From: JBEBSD01 sp040394475
GTDB taxonomy: Bacteria > Bacteroidota > Bacteroidia > Cytophagales > Spirosomataceae
NCBI GenBank assembly: GCA_040394475.1
Contig: JBEBSD010000020.1
Location: forward strand, 21,636-85,635
Direction: 5' to 3'
DNA: 64,000 nt
This document shows positions 23,569 through 32,525 of the stretch, one piece after another. Numbering within the stretch: the first letter of the stretch is position 1; each line of letters opens with the position of its first letter. The notes under the pieces were generated by a model. It worked only from the letters and a program-made list of their open reading frames with translations, did not search any database and had not been told where the DNA came from. The position numbers were made by a program, and so were the translations under genes.

Positions 23569-25539
23569 ATGCCCGATTTACCCTACCAATTTACCCTAGT
23601 AGGACTTCTTTTGGGAGCCCCCTTGCTGCTGTTTCTTGCGCTGATGGCCGACGGGAAACGGGTGCAGCACTATGCGGGTCCCGTCGCTACGCTGGTTACT
23701 GCAGGAGGTCTTATCCTGAGTACCTGGGCCGCATTTTCCATTGATTCCTATGCGCTGCATTTTCCATGGGCAGCCACTGGCGCCTATACCCTGGTGCTTG
23801 GATTCCGGCTCGACTCCCTTACCGCCCTGATGCTGCCGCTGGTGCATCTGATCGCCCTGCTGGTCCAACTCTACTCCATGGCATACATGCGCGGGGATAA
23901 GGCCATTCATCGCTATTACGCTTTTTTACAGCTGTTCATCTTTTCCATGCTGGGGATCGTCCTGGCGGGCGACCTCATCGTCATGTATATTTTCTGGGAG
24001 CTGGTAGGGTTGTCTTCTTACCTGTTAATCGGCTTCTGGCATGAGAAACCCCGGACGGTCTGGGCAGCACAAAAAGCATTTATCCTCAACAGGATCGGAG
24101 ATGCTGCTTTTTTATCCGGGATCTTACTGCTCCTGTATTTTACGGGGACGACCGATTTCGACACGCTGCCTGCTGCCATCGGCCAGCTTTCCACCGCGCA
24201 GCTTACCGGTATCGGAATCCTGCTGTTTGGCGGGTGTATGGGTAAATCTGCCCAGTTCCCGCTCTCGGCCTGGCTTCCTGATGCCATGGAAGGCCCGACA
24301 CCGGTGTCTGCCCTTATCCATGCCGCGACGATGGTGGCAGCCGGTATCTTCCTGCTCGCCCGTATCGCTTTCCTGTTAACTCCGACTGCCGAACTCTTCA
24401 TCGCCGTCATCGGGACCATCACCATGGCAGACGGTGCAATCAGGGCCTGCACTGCCTGGGATATCAAAAAAGTGTTGGCCTATTCCACGCAATCGCAGCT
24501 GGGGTTAATGGTGGTGTCAGTGGGCATGGGAACCTGGCAAATCGCCCTGTTTCACCTGATCACACACGCCTTTTTCAAGGCAGGCTTATTCCTGGCCTCC
24601 GGCGCTGTGATCCATGCCATGACACCAACGGATCCTTCCGTATCATTTGACCCTCAGCATATGCGCACGATGGGAGGACTTCGCAAACAACTCCCTATCA
24701 CCTTTATTTGCTACGCGGTTTGTGCAGCGGCATTGTCCGGATTGCCTTTTTTTTCCGGATTTTTATCCAAAGACGCTATTTTTACACATGTTTTTCACCG
24801 GGGTCCCGACCTGGGATGGATCGCGTATGCGGCCCTGACCATTGCGCTGCTCTCGGCAAGTCTCACAGCCTTTTACATGGCACGCCAGCTTTGGCTCGTT
24901 TTCGGAGCTACCGGCAGGTATCCGGCCGAAAGCACAGTACATCCCCACGAGCCGCCGATGGCGATGCGGGTTCCTATAGTGCTCTTAACGGCGCTTTCGG
25001 TATTTATTTGTTTTTCCTGGCATCCGATCGATGCTTCCAACGGCTGGGTGCTCAATCAGCTCCGGCACAGCGGCACCACGCATTCCGTACTGGTTCCCGT
25101 TTTGTCCGTTTTGGCCACTACCGCCGGGATTTTCTGGGCGTGGAGGCGGATTGCTTCCGGTGATCGCTTCCTTCCTGCCCTTACGGAACAGGTCCGGCCG
25201 TCCCGGTCCCGGCTACTGAAAAATTATTCAGAATCCGGCCATTTTCATGAGTTTTTCCTGGTTCCTTTTCAACAAATCGGAAACAGCTTTAAGATCCTTG
25301 AAACCAACGTGGTAGACGGCATGATCAACGCCGTGGCCCGGTTATCGGTCGTTCTGGCCCACCTGACGGGCTGGCTGGACCGGTTTTTGGTCGACGGCCT
25401 GGTAAAAGGCGCGTCGTTTGCCGCGCACCTGGCAGGAACGCTTGTAAGAACCGTCCAGAACGGAAAAATCCAATCGTATTTTATTGTCACGTTTGTGAGT
25501 TTGATCCTGCTTTTTATCTGGATGTTTGTTGGGTATTAG
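23569..25539 (+). CDS. nuoL: NADH-quinone oxidoreductase subunit L
   Basis: A 656-residue, multi-spanning antiporter-like subunit. Signature stretches include FWELVGLSSYLLIGFWHEK, KSAQFPLSAWLPDAMEGPTP and SALIHAATMVAAG, with the key Lys and Glu of the proton channel. It belongs to the membrane arm of complex I. A TTG start seven codons upstream lies inside a near-consensus promoter box (GATATTTG, 23543-23550) and is unlikely. The stop codon TAG is part of the first heptamer of the following array. The nearest neighbour upstream is recJ, not nuoK, so the usual nuo order is broken. Confidence 0.93.
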   Translation: MPDLPYQFTLVGLLLGAPLLLFLALMADGKRVQHYAGPVATLVTAGGLILSTWAAFSIDSYALHFPWAATGAYTLVLGFRLDSLTALMLPLVHLIALLVQLYSMAYMRGDKAIHRYYAFLQLFIFSMLGIVLAGDLIVMYIFWELVGLSSYLLIGFWHEKPRTVWAAQKAFILNRIGDAAFLSGILLLLYFTGTTDFDTLPAAIGQLSTAQLTGIGILLFGGCMGKSAQFPLSAWLPDAMEGPTPVSALIHAATMVAAGIFLLARIAFLLTPTAELFIAVIGTITMADGAIRACTAWDIKKVLAYSTQSQLGLMVVSVGMGTWQIALFHLITHAFFKAGLFLASGAVIHAMTPTDPSVSFDPQHMRTMGGLRKQLPITFICYAVCAAALSGLPFFSGFLSKDAIFTHVFHRGPDLGWIAYAALTIALLSASLTAFYMARQLWLVFGATGRYPAESTVHPHEPPMAMRVPIVLLTALSVFICFSWHPIDASNGWVLNQLRHSGTTHSVLVPVLSVLATTAGIFWAWRRIASGDRFLPALTEQVRPSRSRLLKNYSESGHFHEFFLVPFQQIGNSFKILETNVVDGMINAVARLSVVLAHLTGWLDRFLVDGLVKGASFAAHLAGTLVRTVQNGKIQSYFIVTFVSLILLFIWMFVGY

Positions 25540-25612
25540 GGGTTAGGTATTAGGTGTTAGGGATTAGGTGTTAGGTTTTAGGTGTTAGGTTTTAGGGATT
25601 GGGTGTTAGGTA
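25536..25612 (+). repeat. TTAGGNN heptamer array, 11 units
   Basis: Eleven uninterrupted units TTAGGNN (one TTGGGTG), with NN being GG, TA, TG, GA, TG, TT, TG, TT, GA, TG, TA in order. The first unit contains the nuoL stop codon. The remaining 130 bp before nuoM show nothing recognisable. Confidence 0.95.
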
Positions 25613-25745
25613 CTTGAGGAGCTGGTGTTCGGCAGTCAGTTTTCGGGAACATTGAAACGTGTTAAAATAAAGTTTACGCTGTGGTGCCGAAGAAACGCAG
25701 ACGCGAACAAACCATAAGAATGAATTAGTTGTAGTTTTTTTACAG

Positions 25746-27410
25746 ATGAGCGAATATGTACTGACCCTGTTGGTTGCCACTCCGTTAACCGGCGCCCTTA
25801 TTGCACTCCTGCTTCCTAACGTTTCCTGGCTGCGCTCCTTTACGGTAGGGGTTCTCGCCCTTGAAGTTGTTTGGGCGGTCGTCCTGGCCACGGCCTACAA
25901 CCCTGCCGTATCCGGACAGCAGCTTGCCCAGACGGCCGATTGGATTTCGTTGTCGCTGGGTTCGTTGGGGTATGTTTCTATTGATTATGCCCTTGGGGTC
26001 GACGGACTTAATATGGCGCTGGTAGTACTGGCTGTACTCGTGCTGTTTATCGGCGCCGTAAGTTCCTGGAACATCGAAAAGCGCCCAAGGGGCTATTTCG
26101 CGCTTTACCTGTTGCTGAGCGGCAGTGTGGTCGGATGTTTTGTGGCACAGGACTTTTTCCTGTTTTACCTGTTTTTCGAATTCATGCTGCTTCCCATGTA
26201 CTTCCTGATCGGGATGTGGGGCGGTCCGCGAAGAGAATACGCGGCCCTGAAGTTTTTCATTTATACGTTCGCGGGCTCTCTCCTGATCCTGATTGCCATG
26301 ATTGCCTTGTATGTTTCCGTCATCGACCCCGTTGAAACGGCCGTAGCTGCCGGACTGGCAGCCGACAAGGCATCAGTACTGCCCGAAGTACTCGAAAACC
26401 TCCGCCGGCTGATGGCCCAGGGACTCATCCCCGCCGAAAACCTGGTACGGACCTTCCGGTTTGAATACCTCACGGACTCCCGGAACTATATTCCGGGCTC
26501 CATGCTTGATCCCGGGTCGGGTTTCTTCCTGGGCAACATCTCCCTGCGCGCCCTTATTTTCTGGTTTCTGTTCATCGGGTTTGCCGTGAAATTACCGGTG
26601 GTACCCGTGCATACCTGGCTGCCCGACGCCCACGTGGAGGCGCCGACCCCCATATCGGTCGTACTGGCGGGGATTCTGCTTAAAATAGGAGGTTACGGCT
26701 TTATCCGGATTGTCATCGGGTTTTTCCCCGAAGAAGCCTTTGACAATGCTGTTATCCTGTCGGTACTAGGGATGGTCTCGATTGTGTACGGCGGGTTCAA
26801 TGCCCTGGCACAATACGACCTGAAGAAAATGATCGCCTATTCGTCCGTCTCGCACATGGGATTTGTATTGCTCGGAGTGGCTTCCTTTACCGGAGAAGGG
26901 ATCAACGGGGCCATTTATCAAATGGTGAGTCACGGAATCCTGTCTTCGATGCTCTTTCTTTGCGCCGGGGTCCTCTACGATCGCACACATGACCGCGAGC
27001 TGGCGCATTACAGAGGCCTGATCCAGCCGATGCCCGTTTATACAATCTTTACAGGGATCGCGTTCTTCGCTTCTCTCGGCCTTCCGGGCTTCTCCGGTTT
27101 TGTCGGCGAGTTGTTTACCCTGATGGGCAGCTTCCGGGCGCCGCAAATACCTTTCTGGATTCCAGCCCTGTCTACGCTGGGGATTGTGCTTGCCGCTATG
27201 TATTTTCTCTGGACCTACCAGCGGATGTATTTCGGTGGCTACTGGTATAAACACAGCAAGGACCACCCGCTGCTCCCCGACCTGACACGACGGGAGCTTG
27301 GGATGCTGGCGGTGCTGGCGGTCTTCACCCTGCTGACCGGCCTCTTTCCGAACCTGCTTTTTCATACGTCGCAGGCTACGGTCCAGAGTTGGCTGGAAGG
27401 ACTCCGGTAG
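25746..27410 (+). CDS. nuoM: NADH-quinone oxidoreductase subunit M
   Basis: A 554-residue membrane protein of the MrpD/NuoM type. VPVHTWLPDAHVEAPTPISVVLAGILLKIGGYG (only parts are diagnostic: TWLPDAHVEAPTP), FFEFMLLPMYFLIGMWGG with its essential Glu, and KKMIAYSSVSHMGFVLLG are typical NuoM signatures. It is a proton-pumping subunit of complex I next to NuoL. No nuoN follows; the next gene is an antiporter 204 bp away with its own promoter. Confidence 0.94.
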   Translation: MSEYVLTLLVATPLTGALIALLLPNVSWLRSFTVGVLALEVVWAVVLATAYNPAVSGQQLAQTADWISLSLGSLGYVSIDYALGVDGLNMALVVLAVLVLFIGAVSSWNIEKRPRGYFALYLLLSGSVVGCFVAQDFFLFYLFFEFMLLPMYFLIGMWGGPRREYAALKFFIYTFAGSLLILIAMIALYVSVIDPVETAVAAGLAADKASVLPEVLENLRRLMAQGLIPAENLVRTFRFEYLTDSRNYIPGSMLDPGSGFFLGNISLRALIFWFLFIGFAVKLPVVPVHTWLPDAHVEAPTPISVVLAGILLKIGGYGFIRIVIGFFPEEAFDNAVILSVLGMVSIVYGGFNALAQYDLKKMIAYSSVSHMGFVLLGVASFTGEGINGAIYQMVSHGILSSMLFLCAGVLYDRTHDRELAHYRGLIQPMPVYTIFTGIAFFASLGLPGFSGFVGELFTLMGSFRAPQIPFWIPALSTLGIVLAAMYFLWTYQRMYFGGYWYKHSKDHPLLPDLTRRELGMLAVLAVFTLLTGLFPNLLFHTSQATVQSWLEGLR

Positions 27411-27533
27411 AGCTACCGTCATCCTGCTTTTAACTCCTTCACACCCAATCCGCCAGCACGTGTCCTTCCCATTTCCGGGAGTGCCCGGATGGATTCGATT
27501 GTGGTAAAAACGCAGTCTTTAGGAAAAAATAGA

Positions 27534-27541
27534 TAGTTTTG
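27534..27541 (+). promoter_or_regulatory. -7 promoter element of the antiporter gene
   Basis: TAGTTTTG, an exact TAnnTTTG match, 73 bp before the antiporter start codon; a leader of about 65-70 nt is implied. Confidence 0.5.
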
Positions 27542-27614
27542 TACTTACCGGAGCCCAAAACTTTGGTGAAAATCTTCTTTCAGGAAGAGGCTCCCCCAAG
27601 AAACTATTTTACCT

Positions 27615-29777
27615 ATGACGGATTTCTTCAACCATTTACTACAGGAATTTGACTTACCACTGAAAAATCCGGTACTCATCCTATCACTTCTCCTGCTGAT
27701 CATTCTTTTTTCGCCGCTTCTTCTGAGAAGACTCAATATTCCCAGCATCATCGGCCTCATTATTTCAGGAGTTATTATAGGTCCCCACGGGTTGAATATA
27801 CTCGAAAACAACATGGCGATCGGGCTGTTTTCGACCATCGGTTTACTGTACATCATGTTCATTGCAGGTCTGGAACTGGATATGAACGAGTTTATGGCCA
27901 ACCGGAACAAAAGCCTTGTCTTTGGCCTCTTTACGTTTGCCCTCCCGCTGGGAATAGGCTTTCCCGTATGCTACTATCTCCTGAAATACGACTTTAATGC
28001 CAGTTTCCTCACCGCCAGTATGTTTGCCACCCATACCCTGGTTACCTATCCGATCGTTAGTAAGTTCGGTGTTTCCAAAAACCAGGCCGTCGCTATCTCC
28101 GTAGGCGGCACTATTCTGACGGATACCGCTGTGTTGATCATCCTCGCGGTAATCATGAGCAACAGCCAGGGGAACCTCAACCAGGAGTTCTGGATCCGGT
28201 TAATTATTTCACTCGCTATTTTTTCCGCCATCATGTTCGTGGCGATTCCCAAAATTGCCAAGCTGTTTTTCCGCAAACTCGAAAGTGAGAAACATTCTCA
28301 TTACATCTTTGTGCTGGCGGTCGTATTTCTCGCTGCCTTTCTTGCGGAGGCCGCAGGTGTTGAGCATATCATCGGGGCATTTGCCGCCGGTCTTGCCCTT
28401 AACCGGCTGATTCCGCATTCTTCTGCCTTGATGAACCGCATCGAATTTATCGGGAACTCGCTGTTCATCCCGTTCTTTCTCATCAGTGTAGGGATGCTTG
28501 TAGACGTCCGGGTCATCCTCAGCGGGCCAATGGCGCTGATAGTAGCGGCAACGCTGTCCGTCGTCGCGCTGTTCGGGAAATGGTTTGCTGCACTGGCAAC
28601 CCAGCTGGTTTTCAGGTATTCCAACTCTCAGCGGCAGCTTATTTTCGGGCTCAGCGGCGCCCACGCTGCTGCAACCCTGGCCGTCATCCTCGTGGGTTAT
28701 AACGCCGGCATCCTGGACGAAAACATCCTGAACGGAACGATTATCCTCATCCTGGTAACCTGTATTGTGGCCTCATTTGTAACCGAGAAAGCAGCCAAAC
28801 AACTGGTAATCGAAACGGAAGACGAGGACCTGGGCCTTCAGACGACCAATGCTTTTAACAACGAACATATCCTTTTACCGATCGCCAATTTCGCGGCCAT
28901 TGAAAAACTGCTGGAGTTCTCCATTTTTATCAAGGATAAAAAATCCGTTAATCCCATCTCCATCCTCACCGTCGTCTCCAATAATAACGAAGCAGAACTC
29001 AACATTATGAAGGCCAGGAACAAGCTGGAAGAATTCGTAAAGCAAGCCTCTGCTTCTGAAACCATGGTGGATATCATTACCACCATCGACCACAATCCTG
29101 CCAGCGGCATTGCACGGATCTCCCGGGAAATCATGGCGGATATTATTGTGTTGGGCTGGCCTCAGCGCACTGGTTTGCTGGACAAACTGATCGGTGAAAA
29201 AATTGACAGTATCCTGAACAATACCGACAAGGCGATTTTCATATGCGACCTGAAAAAGCCCCTGGTACTACACAAACAGATTCTGATCGCCGTACCGCCG
29301 CTGGCCGAACACGAAAACGGATTTGAACTCTGGTTCCTGAAAATGGCCAGACTTTCCCAGGAACTCAGTATCTCTATCCAGCTCTATTGCAATACCACCA
29401 CCGAGCGGGCCGTAAAGAAACTGTGTGCCACCGCCAAAGTGTCGGCCTTGATTGTCACCCATCATTTTGACCATTGGGAAGACTTCCTTATCCTGGCCAG
29501 AAACATCCATGCGGACGACCTGTTTATCCTGGTTTCAGCGCGTAAGGGCTCGGCTTCCCACACCGGGCTGCTGGAAAACCTTCCGGCCAAGCTGGAAAAA
29601 CACTTTGCAGACCATAGCAAGATTATCATCTATCCGCAGCAATACAACCAGGACTACCTGAGTGAAAATTACGATAATATTACCACCGAACCCCTCAATA
29701 TCAGTATTGAAACGATTCAGAAGCTTGGCAAAGGCATCGGAAGTATCTTTAAAAAGGGGGAAAATGATAAGCCTTGA
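27615..29777 (+). CDS. CPA2-type cation:proton antiporter with C-terminal USP-like domain
   Basis: A 720-residue protein. Residues about 15-390 form a Na/H-exchanger domain of 12 or so membrane helices (FIAGLELDMNEF, ATHTLVTYPIVSKFG, GTILTDTAVLIILAV with its Thr-Asp, EAAGVEHIIGAFAAGLALNR). The last 300 residues are soluble and look like one or two universal-stress-protein folds (DIIVLGWPQRTGLLDKLIGE). The protein exchanges Na+ or K+ for H+ in the inner membrane, with the cytoplasmic part probably sensing a nucleotide. pgeF starts 3 bp downstream, so the two are co-transcribed. Confidence 0.92.
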   Translation: MTDFFNHLLQEFDLPLKNPVLILSLLLLIILFSPLLLRRLNIPSIIGLIISGVIIGPHGLNILENNMAIGLFSTIGLLYIMFIAGLELDMNEFMANRNKSLVFGLFTFALPLGIGFPVCYYLLKYDFNASFLTASMFATHTLVTYPIVSKFGVSKNQAVAISVGGTILTDTAVLIILAVIMSNSQGNLNQEFWIRLIISLAIFSAIMFVAIPKIAKLFFRKLESEKHSHYIFVLAVVFLAAFLAEAAGVEHIIGAFAAGLALNRLIPHSSALMNRIEFIGNSLFIPFFLISVGMLVDVRVILSGPMALIVAATLSVVALFGKWFAALATQLVFRYSNSQRQLIFGLSGAHAAATLAVILVGYNAGILDENILNGTIILILVTCIVASFVTEKAAKQLVIETEDEDLGLQTTNAFNNEHILLPIANFAAIEKLLEFSIFIKDKKSVNPISILTVVSNNNEAELNIMKARNKLEEFVKQASASETMVDIITTIDHNPASGIARISREIMADIIVLGWPQRTGLLDKLIGEKIDSILNNTDKAIFICDLKKPLVLHKQILIAVPPLAEHENGFELWFLKMARLSQELSISIQLYCNTTTERAVKKLCATAKVSALIVTHHFDHWEDFLILARNIHADDLFILVSARKGSASHTGLLENLPAKLEKHFADHSKIIIYPQQYNQDYLSENYDNITTEPLNISIETIQKLGKGIGSIFKKGENDKP

Positions 29778-29780
29778 CGT

Positions 29781-30554
29781 ATGTCAGAACCTGTCTCCTT
29801 CCGGAAACCTGCCCTGTCAGCCCCGTACCCCTTCCTGCTGATGGCTGAAAGTACCCGCCATGGGGGCGTCAGCGCTTTTCCGTTCCACTCCCTTAACCTG
29901 GGTGACAATACGGCGGATGATCCCGTCCTGGTTGCTGAAAACAAACGGCGTTTTTGCCACGCGCTCGGTATCCCGGAAAGCCGGCTGGCCGGCGCCAGGC
30001 AAATCCATGAGGATCGCATTGCCATCGTTGACCAACCCGGCCGTCTCGATGGCTACGACGCCCTGATGACCGACGTCCCCGGACTTTTCCTCTCGGTAAC
30101 CATTGCCGATTGCACGCCCGTTCTGGTGGCAGACCCGGTAAAGGGGGCGGTGGCTGCCATTCATGCCGGATGGCGGGGGACGGTGGCTCGGATTGTCGAA
30201 CAAGCCATTGCACAATTGCAGCACACCTACGGATCCAACCCTTCCGACTGCATCGCCTACATCGGCACCTGCATCGACACTTGTTCATTTGAAGTGGGCC
30301 CTGAAGTTGCAGCGCAATTTGCCCCTGCCTTTTGCCGGCCGGCGACAGTCGCCGGTAAATTCCAGGTAGACCTCAAACAGGCCAATAAGCACCAGCTGCT
30401 AGCGGCCGGTGTTCCGGAAAATCGCATAGAGGTTTCGCCGTATTCAACCTATGAGCACAATCAGGACTACTTTTCGTATCGCAAAGAACAAGGGGCTACG
30501 GGCCGAATGCTGGCGGTGATCGGAAATCGGCTATCGGTGATCGGCTATCGGTAA
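29781..30554 (+). CDS. pgeF: Peptidoglycan editing factor PgeF (YfiH/laccase-domain family)
   Basis: A 257-residue protein of the polyphenol-oxidoreductase-like (Cu-oxidase_4) family. STRHGGVS, ADCTPVLVADP, AAIHAGWRGT and YIGTCIDTCSFEVGPEV carry the conserved His and Cys metal ligands. Family members remove wrongly incorporated residues from peptidoglycan precursors or act as purine phosphorylase. The last eleven residues (IGNRLSVIGYR) and the TAA stop are encoded by the first 36 bp of the heptamer array at 30519, replacing whatever the native C-terminus was. Confidence 0.93.
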   Translation: MSEPVSFRKPALSAPYPFLLMAESTRHGGVSAFPFHSLNLGDNTADDPVLVAENKRRFCHALGIPESRLAGARQIHEDRIAIVDQPGRLDGYDALMTDVPGLFLSVTIADCTPVLVADPVKGAVAAIHAGWRGTVARIVEQAIAQLQHTYGSNPSDCIAYIGTCIDTCSFEVGPEVAAQFAPAFCRPATVAGKFQVDLKQANKHQLLAAGVPENRIEVSPYSTYEHNQDYFSYRKEQGATGRMLAVIGNRLSVIGYR

Positions 30555-30679
30555 TCGGCTATCGGTGATCGGCTATCGGTAATCGGCTATCGGTAATCGG
30601 TGATCGGCTATCGGTAATCGGAAATCGGCTATCGGAAATCAGCTATCGGCAGTCGGCGGTCGGTAATCAGCTGTCGGTA
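30519..30679 (+). repeat. Heptanucleotide array, 23 perfect-length units
   Basis: Twenty-three uninterrupted 7-bp units, nineteen of them starting ATCGG or ATCAG and the rest GTCGG. The two free positions are CT in nine units and TA in seven, with AA, TG, CA and CG in the others; CT and TA or TG often alternate. The first 36 bp are coding sequence of pgeF. Confidence 0.96.
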
Positions 30680-30686
30680 ACCTGGG

Positions 30687-30706
30687 CGCAGGTCAGGAGA
30701 CCTGCG
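30687..30706 (+). other. Perfect 8-bp hairpin after the heptamer array
   Basis: CGCAGGTC and GACCTGCG flank the loop AGGA, seven bp after the last heptamer. There is no T tract, so it is not a classical terminator. It may correspond to the G+C-rich core that in other arrays separates two inverted arms. Confidence 0.5.
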
Positions 30707-30753
30707 GACGTGGTTTCACCGTCGTGAGGCGGGAAAAAGCGGTCTGAGCCAGT

Positions 30754-31794
30754 TCATTCCCCGCGGCAAACCCGGTGAACAAAGGCCAATTTTTCCATCA
30801 CCATCGGAGAAATATAGAAAGCATAAAAATCGGGGTGCCCCATGCTCCTGTTGAGGTGATTGAATGCGGTTGTAAGCGGCAGCCACAGACGGATCATCTC
30901 CTGAAAATCTGCCATTTCATAGGGGTCTTTCCGGATATCAACCTGGTAGGCCGGGTGGTTGTTCACGTGCGGATGGATACCCATCCCGAATGCCCAGGCC
31001 GTCTCAAGCGAATCCATAACATGCAGATAGTTCGCCCAGGTCTCGGCCCAGTCTTCCCACGGATGCGCCGTCGCATACGCGCTGATATAATGTTCCTGCC
31101 ACCCTTCGGTTGCACCGTTTTCGTAGTAATCGTTCAACGAAGCTGCATACTCCGCCCGTTCGTCCCCAAATAAATGCCTGAAATGCGGTCCGTACATCGT
31201 ATGCTGCACCAACCGGTACCAATAAAAATGGCCGACCTCATGCCTGAAATGTCCCAGTACCGTCCGGTATTTTTCACCCATCTGCAATTGGGTAATGCGG
31301 CGCTGGATTTCATCCGCTTCTTCGATATTGATCGTCACCAGGCCATTTGAATGGCCCGTCACCACGGGTTCACTGGTCAGTTCGCTGGAGAGAAATTCAA
31401 ATTGCAGTTCTGAGTTACCGATACGCAATGGCAATCGCAGCCGCAGCAACGAATAAAGCAACCGGCGCTTTGCCACCTCGAGCTGCTGCCAGCGCTGAAC
31501 ATTTCCCGGTAAAGAGAGATTCGGGATAACATGGTTACGGGCGCAGGACAAACAATAGGACTGGTCCGTTTCGGCCGGCACCAGCCAGTTGCATACCCCG
31601 TAGGCCGCGTTCGCACACAGGCGGTAACGCTTCGACGGTTCCGACAGATCGGTCCATACTCCCCCGTGCCCGCCGGTTAAGGTAACCAGTCGAAGTCCTT
31701 CGGGATCGAACCCCGCCTTATGTCCGCAAGCCACACACCTGTCGTTTTCGAAATAAAGCATATTCCCGCAGGAACCACAGGTGAATAATTTCAT
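30754..31794 (-). CDS. Zinc-ribbon putative zinc metallopeptidase (Peptidase_Mx type)
   Basis: A 346-residue protein. The N-terminus is a zinc ribbon (CGSCGNMLYFENDRCVACG), with a second Cys cluster near residue 70-85. The central RHEVGHFYW is an HExxH zinc-protease motif, followed by DERAEYAASLNDYYENG and EDWAETWANYLHVMD, which supply further ligands and are typical of this family of putative metallopeptidases. No signal peptide, so cytoplasmic. The substrate is unknown. The CBM9-like gene lies upstream on the same strand 90 bp away. Confidence 0.87.
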   Translation of the reverse strand: MKLFTCGSCGNMLYFENDRCVACGHKAGFDPEGLRLVTLTGGHGGVWTDLSEPSKRYRLCANAAYGVCNWLVPAETDQSYCLSCARNHVIPNLSLPGNVQRWQQLEVAKRRLLYSLLRLRLPLRIGNSELQFEFLSSELTSEPVVTGHSNGLVTINIEEADEIQRRITQLQMGEKYRTVLGHFRHEVGHFYWYRLVQHTMYGPHFRHLFGDERAEYAASLNDYYENGATEGWQEHYISAYATAHPWEDWAETWANYLHVMDSLETAWAFGMGIHPHVNNHPAYQVDIRKDPYEMADFQEMIRLWLPLTTAFNHLNRSMGHPDFYAFYISPMVMEKLAFVHRVCRGE

Positions 31795-31884
31795 TCGCTA
31801 TAAAGTATTATACTTCCCATTTGGTTGCCGGCAACCCGGCTGACTCCTTACTACCTCCCTGTACCGGCAGCGCCCGGTTCGCCG

Positions 31885-32514
31885 TTATTCCGGAATCGTT
31901 ATCTTACCAAACCGGGATGGCCGGTGAAATGCCGGCTCAGCCCCGCTGTGCGTCGCACTCCAGCATAGAAAGTGGCAATTTGTCGTACTGCATTCCCAAT
32001 CCTCATCCGCTGACGGGCTGTGCAACACAATCCGATAAAAGTTCAGCCGGTAGGCAGTGCTGCGGTCCGGGCCCAGCAACGACCAGGGAATTGTCAACTC
32101 CCCGGCCCAACTGCCGGCGGTGCGCGTCACCTGGTGCGCTATCGTACCGTAGGGAATCATTTCCAGTTCCAGCGGCCCTACACCCGACTCATTGGTCATC
32201 CAACCGGTAAACAAGGCATTGTTCGGATTGATCTCCACTTCCAGGTACCGCTGCGGCTGACCGGCTCCTGCCGCAATAAAAACCTCGAAAACCTCTTGCC
32301 TCCAGAGATCCGTATTATGCTCCGTATACGTGTTACGGTCCAGGTAAGGATTGTCCAGGCATTCAAATGCCACCCGGAGTCCGGTATCGGTAGCCAGTAG
32401 GCGTACATCCGTACGCACCCCGTCCTCCCGGATCCCGTCGGTAGCATGGGCAAAATAAGGGGTTTCCAGGGCAACCCATTCGTTGAAAGGTAATTTAATC
32501 TCAGGCAGCTCCAT
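31885..32514 (-). CDS. Carbohydrate-binding family 9-like protein
   Basis: A 209-residue protein resembling the CBM9/DOMON-like beta-sandwich: VFEVFIAAGAG....YLEVEINPNNALFTGW and ...WAGELTIPWSLLG....YRLNFYRI are the conserved strands. In Bacteroidota such stand-alone domains are widespread and usually of unknown ligand. No signal peptide is visible, so location is uncertain. It starts 11 bp after the lipoprotein gene upstream and is probably in one operon with it and the metallopeptidase. Confidence 0.85.
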   Translation of the reverse strand: MELPEIKLPFNEWVALETPYFAHATDGIREDGVRTDVRLLATDTGLRVAFECLDNPYLDRNTYTEHNTDLWRQEVFEVFIAAGAGQPQRYLEVEINPNNALFTGWMTNESGVGPLELEMIPYGTIAHQVTRTAGSWAGELTIPWSLLGPDRSTAYRLNFYRIVLHSPSADEDWECSTTNCHFLCWSATHSGAEPAFHRPSRFGKITIPE

Positions 32515-32525
32515 CCGATATGTTG

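Noticed and set aside
25536..25612. TTAGG repeats as telomere-like or CRISPR-like sequence.
   Set aside because: The unit is 7 bp with two variable bases, lies inside a bacterial chromosome next to nuo genes, and has no spacers or cas genes; telomere units are of fixed sequence.
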